13,060 bases of DNA from CAYMJK01 sp043101635 (GTDB lineage: Bacteria; Planctomycetota; Phycisphaerae; Phycisphaerales; UBA1924): positions 1 through 13,060 of the forward strand of contig JBICIE010000263.1 in assembly GCA_043101635.1 (NCBI GenBank), written 5' to 3'. Made by a program: the position numbers and the translations under genes. The notes beneath the pieces were generated by a model. That model made no database searches, was not told the origin of the DNA, and saw nothing but the letters and a program-made list of their open reading frames with translations. Position 1 is the stretch's first letter. Every line of letters begins with the position of its first letter. Of this stretch, positions 6,399-11,780 are shown piece after piece.

Positions 6399-6731
6399 TC
6401 ATCCCACCCCTTCTCCGCTCTCCTCACTCGACCCTGCTTCAAGATACCAGCGGAACTTTATGAGTTGACGATCGAGGTAGAAAGCTGGGGGCCAGATGGG
6501 GCGCCGGACGCCGTCTTCCGCTACGGCGCTCCAATTGGCGGGCTGCATGATCTCGTCGCCAAACGGGTTCGAGCTTGTGTGGATACGCGGCTGGGTGGTG
6601 GTGTACTTCGCGTACGTGGCGATCTCGCCCTTCAGGTCAACTGGCTCAAAGTGTCCAGCGACCATGAACATCTCCGCTGTGTGTTCAGTCACACGCCCGA
6701 CAAGCACACCCTTCCAGTAGATCGTGTACAT
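6399..6731 (-). CDS. Unrecognised 110-residue protein
   Basis: Starting at the ATG at 6731 this reads MYTIYWKGVLVGRVTEHTAE and continues with aromatic-rich, beta-strand-like sequence (MFMVAGHFEP, YAKYTTTQ, FYLDRQLIKFRWYLEAG). There is no signal peptide or membrane helix. The frame is open to 6890; an upstream ATG at 6833 would place the start inside an inverted repeat, and that extension looks like non-coding sequence. No clear Shine-Dalgarno precedes 6731, so the start is uncertain. The last dozen residues (SSEESGEGVG) are low-complexity and read into the flanking repeat-rich region, so the native C-terminus may have been replaced. The YWKG...VG opening resembles short conserved hypothetical proteins, but no function can be given. 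Confidence 0.65.
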   Translation of the reverse strand: MYTIYWKGVLVGRVTEHTAEMFMVAGHFEPVDLKGEIATYAKYTTTQPRIHTSSNPFGDEIMQPANWSAVAEDGVRRPIWPPAFYLDRQLIKFRWYLEAGSSEESGEGVG

Positions 6732-6779
6732 ATTCAAATCATCCGAGTAGCTCGTCGTTCGCAGCGGGCGACCCTCCCC

Positions 6780-6850
6780 GCATCCGCTCGCCCCTGATGG
6801 TGGAATTGTATTGAGGCCGAAGAGCTCCGCCATCAGGGTCGAGCGGATGC
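6780..6850. repeat. 21-bp inverted repeat with 29-base spacer
   Basis: The arm at 6780-6800 (GCATCCGCTCG-CCCCTGATGG) is the reverse complement of 6830-6850 with a single mismatch (20 of 21). The right arm extends into TTTTGGCCG and matches a third copy at 5656-5683. There is no U-tract. It lies between the small genes at 6731 and 6898 and belongs to a dispersed repeat family. Confidence 0.85.
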
Positions 6851-6897
6851 TTTTGGCCGGGATGAGGCATCCGGCGCGCCCACCCTCCAATTCCCGG

Positions 6898-7284
6898 CTA
6901 TTCGCTCTCAGCGCCTTCTGTCATCACCCAACGGTCCTGTTGCCACTGCACGTCGAACGTAACGTCGGGGCGCAGCAGATGAACAACTGCCGCAAGGGCC
7001 ACTGCGCGCGCAAAGTCAACATCCGTGTCCGCAACATGGGCGCCGATGAAGTCGATCCGGATCCGCTGCGGCTCGGAGGGCAACAAGGACCGCTGCCGCA
7101 GCCAGTCAAGAGCTTCCCGGCAGCCGCGCATCGCGGCACGATCAAAGGCGGACTCCCCGTACTCACCGGGCGGTGGCGGGACTATCTCCCACTGCACGGA
7201 CCGGCCCTCGAGAAGCAGGTCGATGGCGCAGCGCGAGTAGCCCGGCGCGAATGGGCCCACCTTGAAAAGTCTGAAACGCGGCAT
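6898..7284 (-). CDS. Unrecognised 128-residue protein
   Basis: The ATG at 7284 begins MPRFRLFKVGPFAPGYSRCA and has AAGG five bases upstream with GGTGG further out; the frame is open to 7380, but the extension reads through a perfect hairpin and is unlikely to be coding. The protein alternates predicted strands and helices: WEIVPPPPGEYGESAFDR, a helix with REALDWLRQRSLL, the strand IRIDFIGAHVAD, then the helix ARAVALAAVVHLLRPD, ending FDVQWQQDRWVMTEG. The IGAHVADTDVDFARAVALAA stretch faintly recalls ribosomal-S5-like (D2) folds such as Lon, but no catalytic residues can be assigned. It is the first of three small unknown minus-strand genes after kdsD and is separated from kdsD by a repeat tract. 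Confidence 0.72.
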   Translation of the reverse strand: MPRFRLFKVGPFAPGYSRCAIDLLLEGRSVQWEIVPPPPGEYGESAFDRAAMRGCREALDWLRQRSLLPSEPQRIRIDFIGAHVADTDVDFARAVALAAVVHLLRPDVTFDVQWQQDRWVMTEGAESE

Positions 7285-7321
7285 GTCGCCTTTGCCACCT
7301 TCGATTCGGACGACCCCCGCC

Positions 7322-7352
7322 GGCAGGATGCAATCCTGCCCCACCCGTCGCT
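7322..7352. repeat. Perfect 8-bp hairpin plus shared 12-mer
   Basis: GGCAGGAT-GCA-ATCCTGCC (7322-7340) is a perfect hairpin. It is followed by CCACCCGTCGCT (7341-7352), the same 12 bases that close the 52-base hairpin element at 6350-6361. It lies about 40 bases upstream of the small gene starting at 7284 and looks like a palindromic repeat. Confidence 0.7.
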
Positions 7353-7371
7353 GTGGCGCCGGGGCCGATCT

Positions 7372-7501
7372 CCTCATCATTCATCGTTCATCATTCCCCT
7401 GCCTCCTGCCTCTTCTCTGCGTTCCTCTGCTCCCTCCGCTTCCTCTGTGTTCATGCCTTTCTGCCTTTGATTTGCCATTTGCCATTTGCGATTTGCCATT
7501 T
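7372..7501. repeat. Mosaic of short low-complexity repeats after kdsD
   Basis: Reading the minus strand from the kdsD stop, five heptamers (AAATGGC, AAATCGC, AAATGGC, AAATGGC, AAATC) are followed by a purine-rich stretch built on GAGGAAGC, GAGGGAGC, GAGGAACG and GAGGCAGGAGGCAGG, and then GATGAACGATGAATGATGA. No gene is credible here; the short frames are low-complexity. The heptamers match the tract at 5584-5617. Confidence 0.8.
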
Positions 7502-8595
7502 CACTCGGTGACCAGCCGCAGCGCCACCAGATCCTGGACATCCAGCACGCCGACCGGCCGGCCCGCCTCGTCCACGATCGGGATTTCGTCCTGTCGGAAC
7601 TCGCGGACCATGCGGACGGCATCGCGGACGAGGGCGGTGTGCCCCAGCGTGCGCGGGGAGCGGGTCATGACCTCGCCGATGGGGCGCTGCAGTTCGCCGG
7701 CATCCCGCAGGATGAGGCGGCGCAGGTCGCCATCGGTGAAAATGCCCGTAAGCACGCCGGAATCCGGGTCGACCACGACGATGGCGCCGGGGCGGCGGCC
7801 GATGGCGGCGGCGTGGGCGAGGGCCTCGGCAACGGTCTCGCCGGCGCCGGCCGCTGGCAGGTTCTCGCCAGCGCGGTAGCGCAGGGCCTCGGTGACCGGG
7901 CGGAGCAGCCCGCCGAGGGCGCCGCCGGGGTGGCGCTTGCGGAAGTCCTCATCTGTCAGACCGAGCCGACGGGCCACGACCAGGCCGAGGGCGTCACCCA
8001 GGGCGAGGGTGGCGGTGGTCGAGGCGGTGGGCGCGGCGAAGTCGGGGGCGCCGGCTTCGGAATCCAGCTTCAGGTGCAGGGTGGCGGTGGCAAGGCGCTC
8101 CAGGGAGGAGGGCAGGATGGACTCATGAACCACCCGCTTCTGGCCCGCTGAACGGGCCGGGTCCCCGAGCTTGCGCTCGGGGCTCTTTGTGATGGCGATG
8201 ATGGGGATGTTGTCCTGGCGGAGGATGGCGGCGAGGTTGACGACCTCATCGGTCTCGCCGCTGAAGGAGAGGGCCAGGACGGTGTCGCAGGGGCGGAAGC
8301 GGCCGAGATCGCCGTGGACGGCCTCCGTCGGGTGGACGGCGTGGGCGGGCAGGCCCAGCGAGCTGAAGGTGGCGGCGATCTTGGCGCCGATCAGCCCGCT
8401 CTTGCCCAGCCCCGTGACCAGCACGCTGCCGCCGCTGCGGGCGCAGCGCTCCAGCAGACCGACCGCCTCGAAGAAGGCGGGCTCCAGCGGGGTGAGGGCG
8501 GCAATGGCCGCGGCCTCCTCGCCCAGCACCCGCTCGGCGAAGGCGGCCTCGGTCTCCCGACCGGTTTGGGCCGATTTGGCGGGGGCGCCGGGCAC
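7501..8595 (-). CDS. kdsD: Arabinose-5-phosphate isomerase (KdsD/KpsF/GutQ family)
   Basis: This 364-residue enzyme interconverts ribulose 5-phosphate and arabinose 5-phosphate, the first step towards KDO of lipopolysaccharide. An N-terminal SIS sugar-isomerase domain (about 50-215) has GLGKSG (62-67), HPTEAVHGDLG (88-98), SFSGETDE (110-117), the PTASTTATLALGDAL segment, and RHPGGALG with His222 aligning with the E. coli catalytic His193. Two CBS domains follow (about 235-364), with IFTDGDLRR at 285-293. There is no ATG; the GTG at 8595 gives an N-terminus of the expected length before GKSG. E. coli KdsD is 328 residues. The excess is partly an apparent insertion at residues 141-163 (RKLGDPARSAG...LPS), encoded by palindromic DNA. 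scpA diverges 21 bases away. A diverged copy of its last 46 codons lies at 4965-5105. Confidence 0.95.
   Translation of the reverse strand: MPGAPAKSAQTGRETEAAFAERVLGEEAAAIAALTPLEPAFFEAVGLLERCARSGGSVLVTGLGKSGLIGAKIAATFSSLGLPAHAVHPTEAVHGDLGRFRPCDTVLALSFSGETDEVVNLAAILRQDNIPIIAITKSPERKLGDPARSAGQKRVVHESILPSSLERLATATLHLKLDSEAGAPDFAAPTASTTATLALGDALGLVVARRLGLTDEDFRKRHPGGALGGLLRPVTEALRYRAGENLPAAGAGETVAEALAHAAAIGRRPGAIVVVDPDSGVLTGIFTDGDLRRLILRDAGELQRPIGEVMTRSPRTLGHTALVRDAVRMVREFRQDEIPIVDEAGRPVGVLDVQDLVALRLVTE
8107..8182. repeat. Palindromic element inserted in frame in kdsD
   Basis: The segment carries two perfect hairpins: CCCCGAGC-TTGC-GCTCGGGG (8163-8182) and GGCCCG-CTGAA-CGGGCC (8142-8158). It encodes about 23 residues that have no counterpart in E. 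coli KdsD, where RPESSMARAAD aligns with SPE...SSLERLAT on either side. The first hairpin and its flank (CTC, then TTGTG) recur at 11717-11747 outside any gene. The exact borders are uncertain because the repeat partly matches the codons before it. Confidence 0.7.
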
Positions 8596-8616
8596 GGGTG
8601 AGGGTAGACTGAGATC

Positions 8617-9444
8617 GTGGACACCAGCGACTACACCGTGGCCCTGGAGACCTTCGAGGGTCCGCTCGACCTCCTCCTGCACCTGATCCGCCGGGCCGAG
8701 GTGGACATCTGCGACATCCCGATCGCGACGATCGCGGACCAGTATGTGCGCTATCTGGAGGGGATCGAGCGGATCGACATCGACCTGGCCGGCGAGTTCC
8801 TGCTGATGGCCGCGACGCTCACGGAGATCAAGGCCCGGTCGCTGGCGCCGCAGGAGCAGCGGCAGCGGGCCGAGGGCGAACAGGCGGCGCCGGCGGACCC
8901 GCGCCAGGAGCTTGTCGAGCAGCTTCTGGCGTACAAGCGGTACCGGGACGCCGCCGACCGGCTGGAATCGCGACTGGCCGAGTGGCAGCAGCGCGAGCCG
9001 GTGGCGCCGGTGGGCGTCAGCGCCCCGGAGTTCCAGGCGGCGCTGGAGGCGGCCGGCGATGTCGATGTCGAGGATCTGGACCTGATCGATCTGGTCGAGG
9101 CGTTCGAGCGCATCTGCGAGAGCGTCAACTTCGAGCGGCTGGGCGATCACCGGGTGCTGGATGATGAGACGCCGATCGAGCTGCACGCGGCGGATCTGGT
9201 CGATCAGTTGACTCGCCTGCGCGAGGAGGGCGGCGAAGCCCGCATGCCGCTGCGGGCAGCGCTGGTGGGGCGCACGCGGGCGGAGGCGATCGGGCTGTTC
9301 CTGGCGACGCTGGAGCTGGTGCGCCAGCGCCGGCTGCGGGTGCGCAAGGATGAAGAGGGCGGAATATCGCTGGAGCTGCGCGAGCCCGATGCGCTCGCCG
9401 ACACCCAGCCCGAGCAACACATACACGAGGGAGAATCACGATGA
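8617..9444 (+). CDS. scpA: Segregation and condensation protein A
   Basis: This 275-residue kleisin bridges the heads of the Smc dimer and, with ScpB, forms the condensin that compacts and separates chromosomes. The family signature FEGPLDLLLHLIRRAEVDIC (13-32) is at the N-terminus, followed by IATIADQYVRYLEG and EFLLMAATLTEIKARSLAP, which form the Smc-neck-binding helices. A long acidic, helical middle (about 85-190) is followed by a C-terminal winged-helix-like part (TRAEAIGLFLATLELVRQRR). The GTG at 8617 is the only start that keeps the signature close to the N-terminus, as in the family; GAGGGT lies upstream. It diverges from kdsD, so its promoter must lie inside the kdsD coding region. 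scpB is not in the window; the stop overlaps the next start by 4 bases. Confidence 0.95.
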   Translation: MDTSDYTVALETFEGPLDLLLHLIRRAEVDICDIPIATIADQYVRYLEGIERIDIDLAGEFLLMAATLTEIKARSLAPQEQRQRAEGEQAAPADPRQELVEQLLAYKRYRDAADRLESRLAEWQQREPVAPVGVSAPEFQAALEAAGDVDVEDLDLIDLVEAFERICESVNFERLGDHRVLDDETPIELHAADLVDQLTRLREEGGEARMPLRAALVGRTRAEAIGLFLATLELVRQRRLRVRKDEEGGISLELREPDALADTQPEQHIHEGESR

Positions 9445-10235
9445 GAAGCGTCGCACTGCTTGCAGCGCTGCCGGCCGCGGTCGCCAGCGCCCAGTCGTTC
9501 CAGTGGGTCAACTACGAGAGCACAGCAGCGCTCGAGTCGACCGGATACGCCTCCAGCGCCGTGCGGGACGCCGGCATCGGCTCGTACCGGATCGCGGCCG
9601 ATGACTTCGCCCTTGATGGCGAGACGACGCTGTCGCGGATCACGTTCTACTCGGTCGAGATCGATCCGTGCATCATCCTCGGCGGGGACTGGTACATCTA
9701 CGAGTTCGATGACGCCACCAGCATGCCGGGGAAGCTGATCACCGGCGCCCACGATGTCGTGCTCGACCGCACCGACAGCGGGCTGGCGAGCTCGACCTTC
9801 GGTGTGATCTACCGCAACGACATGGAAGTCGATGTGACGCTGCCGCCGGGGAAGTACTTCCTGGCGTTCCGCACGCACTGCGGCGCCGCGCCGGGCAAGC
9901 CGGTCAACGCGCCGCTGCACCCGGAGTGGACCAACGGCAACGCCACCGCGATGTGGAACTTCGGGGTGCTGGAAGATGGCACGGTGACCGAGGCGTGGGT
10001 CCCGATGACCACGTTCCACCCGACCGAGAAGGAGTGGGCCTTCGAGATCGAGGGCGACAGCGGCGGGTGCTACGCCGACTGCGACCACTCCGGCGCGCTG
10101 GACTTCTTCGACTTCCTGTGCTTCCAGAACGCATTCGGAGTCGGTGATCCCGCGGCGGACTGTGACGGGACGGGCGTGCTGGACTTCTTCGACTTCCTGT
10201 GCTTCCAGAACGAGTTCGCGATGGGGTGTCCGTAG
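9441..10235 (+). CDS. Secreted protein with GC-type dockerin anchor
   Basis: This 264-residue protein starts MRSVALLAALPAAVASAQ, a signal peptide with likely cleavage after ASA (residue 17). Residues 20-205 form a beta-rich domain (SYRIAADDFALDGETTLSRI, DWYIYEFDD, VDVTLPPGKYFLAF, EWAFEIEG) that I cannot assign to an enzyme; it resembles cell-surface beta-sandwich domains. The C-terminus (210-264) carries two 27-residue repeats with canonical EF-hand-like calcium loops, DCDHSGALDFFD (213-224) and DCDGTGVLDFFD (240-251), each followed by FLCFQN. This is the GC-type dockerin domain described for planctomycetes. At DNA level 33 bases are repeated exactly between the two copies. The ATG overlaps the scpA stop as ATGA, with GAGGGAG seven bases upstream, so translation is probably coupled to scpA. 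Confidence 0.88.
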   Translation: MRSVALLAALPAAVASAQSFQWVNYESTAALESTGYASSAVRDAGIGSYRIAADDFALDGETTLSRITFYSVEIDPCIILGGDWYIYEFDDATSMPGKLITGAHDVVLDRTDSGLASSTFGVIYRNDMEVDVTLPPGKYFLAFRTHCGAAPGKPVNAPLHPEWTNGNATAMWNFGVLEDGTVTEAWVPMTTFHPTEKEWAFEIEGDSGGCYADCDHSGALDFFDFLCFQNAFGVGDPAADCDGTGVLDFFDFLCFQNEFAMGCP

Positions 10236-10339
10236 GCCGAGCCCGGGTAAACGCCTGCTGTCAAGGCAGTTACGGGCCGGCGGGGCGCGGGACGCTCGAA
10301 TCCCTGCCTCCCGGGCCGGCGGGCGCGCCTTGTATTGCC

Positions 10340-10355
10340 CGGCGGGAAGCCGCCG
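10340..10355. repeat. Hairpin in the leader of the second dockerin gene
   Basis: A perfect 6-bp stem CGGCGG-GAAG-CCGCCG lies about 30 bases upstream of the ribosome-binding site of the gene at 10398. The surrounding 162-base gap (10236-10397) is GC-rich and has no convincing promoter. The hairpin has no U-tract. Confidence 0.45.
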
Positions 10356-10397
10356 CAGCCCTGCGCACGGGGCGCGGGGGAACTGAGGAGACGCAGC

Positions 10398-11618
10398 ATG
10401 AAACCGTGGAGTTTCGGCGCGCTCGCGTGCGCATGCGGCAGCGTGACGTCATTCGGCCAGCTTGAATTGATCAGCATCGGAGATCTGGCGGGCGGGGAAG
10501 ATGCGAGTTGGACGAGGGGCGTGAGCGCCGACGGCACATTCGTCGTCGGGGGCAGTTCGTCAGCGCTCGGCGATGTGGCGGCCTGCTGGACACCAGCATC
10601 GGGCCTTCAGCAGCTTGGCCCGCCCGAAGCGTCGGCCGCCGCTGTCAACGACGACGGAACAGTGATTGCCGGCAACTTCTGGGACGGCTCGTGGGGCTAC
10701 GCCATCGCCTTGTTGATGCCGGGCCCGACGATTGTCAGGATCCCGATCAGCAGCTACTACGACTTCGGCAGTCGTGCGGTTGACGTATCAGCTGCGGGGA
10801 GGATCGCCGGCGTTGCGAGCAGTTCACAGGGGGGTGTCATGAGCGGAGGCTCAGATGCGCTTGTGCTGTCCTGGTTCGGCGCGTCCCCATCGGTGTTCCA
10901 TCGCCCCGAACACCTGCTGTGGATCGAAGCGATCAGCGGTGATGGCTTGACCGTTGTCGGCAATGAAACGGAGGAGTACGAGTACACGACCACAGCGTTC
11001 CGCTACAGGGGCGGGTTCTATTACATCGGCCCACCCTACCCCGATGAAAGCTACGCCACTGCGGTATCGAAGGACGGAACGGTGATCTTCGGCAGGGTTG
11101 AACCGTGGGTTGCCCCTGCGTACCTGTTCCGCTGGACGGCGTGGGGCGGGCTGGAGGACATCGGCTGGCCGGACACGGACTCAGAGATCACTTCTGTAGC
11201 CCTTGGCGGAAAGGCCGCCGCCGGCCAGGCCGGCTGGAAGACCGACAAGAGAGCGATACTCTGGTTTGAAGGCCGCGGCTTTGTTGACCTGAAGCAGTAC
11301 CTGCTCGCCCGGGGGCTCGATGAGGCGGCCGACTGGCAACTCCTGAGCGTCAGTGACTTGTCATCGGATGAAACGACGCTCGTCGGCAACGGCATCGACC
11401 GGCTGGGGCGCGAGCGCGGTTTCATCGTGACCGGGCTCGACTTGTCGCTCTGCTACGCGGACTGCGACTGGGACGGCGAACTCACGTTTTTTGACTTCCT
11501 CTGCTTCCAGAACCTGTTCGCCGCGGGCGATCCGGGCGCTGACTGCGATGGCGATGGCTCGCTGACGTTCTTCGACTTCCTGTGCTTCCAGAACGAGTTT
11601 GCGGCAGGGTGTTCGTAG
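10398..11618 (+). CDS. Secreted HAF-repeat-like protein with GC-type dockerin anchor
   Basis: From the ATG at 10398, which has GAGGAG seven bases upstream, this encodes 406 residues. The first 20 (MKPWSFGALACACGSVTSFG) look like a signal peptide. The body has recurring motifs of the type x-S-x-DGT-x-V-x-G: GVSADGTFVVGG (41-52), AVNDDGTVIAGN (82-93), AISGDGLTVVGN (178-189) and AVSKDGTVIFGR (222-233). Stretches such as FRYRGGFYYIG and LFRWTAWGGLEDIG lie between them. This is the pattern of HAF-family extracellular repeats, which probably form a beta-propeller. The C-terminus has two EF-hand-like loops, DCDWDGELTFFD (355-366) and DCDGDGSLTFFD (382-393), each followed by FLCFQN. The protein is probably anchored outside the cytoplasm with its upstream neighbour; the binding partner is unknown. 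Confidence 0.9.
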   Translation: MKPWSFGALACACGSVTSFGQLELISIGDLAGGEDASWTRGVSADGTFVVGGSSSALGDVAACWTPASGLQQLGPPEASAAAVNDDGTVIAGNFWDGSWGYAIALLMPGPTIVRIPISSYYDFGSRAVDVSAAGRIAGVASSSQGGVMSGGSDALVLSWFGASPSVFHRPEHLLWIEAISGDGLTVVGNETEEYEYTTTAFRYRGGFYYIGPPYPDESYATAVSKDGTVIFGRVEPWVAPAYLFRWTAWGGLEDIGWPDTDSEITSVALGGKAAAGQAGWKTDKRAILWFEGRGFVDLKQYLLARGLDEAADWQLLSVSDLSSDETTLVGNGIDRLGRERGFIVTGLDLSLCYADCDWDGELTFFDFLCFQNLFAAGDPGADCDGDGSLTFFDFLCFQNEFAAGCS

Positions 11619-11620
11619 GG

Positions 11621-11648
11621 AAAGCGAAAAGCGCAAAGCGAAAAGCGA
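11621..11648. repeat. 14-bp tandem repeat, two copies
   Basis: AAAGCGAAAAGCGC (11621-11634) is followed directly by AAAGCGAAAAGCGA (11635-11648). It starts two bases after the stop of the second dockerin gene, a position much like that of the heptamer tracts after kdsD and the FN3-like gene. Confidence 0.85.
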
Positions 11649-11716
11649 CCAGAGCCGGGGCGGCGAGGCGCGGAGGGGCGCTGCGCGGGCGCTGGGCCGC
11701 GCAGGGCGCGTGGCCG

Positions 11717-11747
11717 CCCGAGTTTGCGCTCGGGGGCTCCCTTGTGC
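11717..11747. repeat. Palindromic element, CCGAG-TTGCGCTCGGG type
   Basis: The stem CCCGAG/CTCGGG (loop TTTGCG, 11717-11734) is followed by GGGCTCCCTTGTG. It matches the hairpin inside kdsD (8163-8190), where the order CGAG, TTGCGCTCGGGG, CTC, TTGTG is the same. It lies in the 162-base gap between the convergent second dockerin gene and guaB, 34 bases or more beyond the guaB stop. Confidence 0.75.
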
Positions 11748-11780
11748 GCGCCGATGCGCAGAGGCGGCGCGGCGCCCGTG

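Noticed and set aside
5106..7500. Insertion sequence or transposon
   Set aside because: No transposase, integrase or recombinase is encoded, and no target-site duplication or terminal repeats other than the kdsD arms are visible.
8596..9426. Long open frame extending kdsD upstream across the whole of scpA on the opposite strand
   Set aside because: It is a GC-rich antisense shadow of scpA; SIS-family proteins do not have such an extension.
10260..10320. A tRNA-like T-arm (GGGACGCTCGAATCCC) followed by CTGCCTCCC, preceded by a CTGCTGTCAAGGCAG stem-loop
   Set aside because: The T-loop would need eight bases, position 54 is not U, the anticodon loop lacks U33, and no 5' acceptor strand pairs with the 3' end. 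It may be a chance resemblance or a remote remnant.
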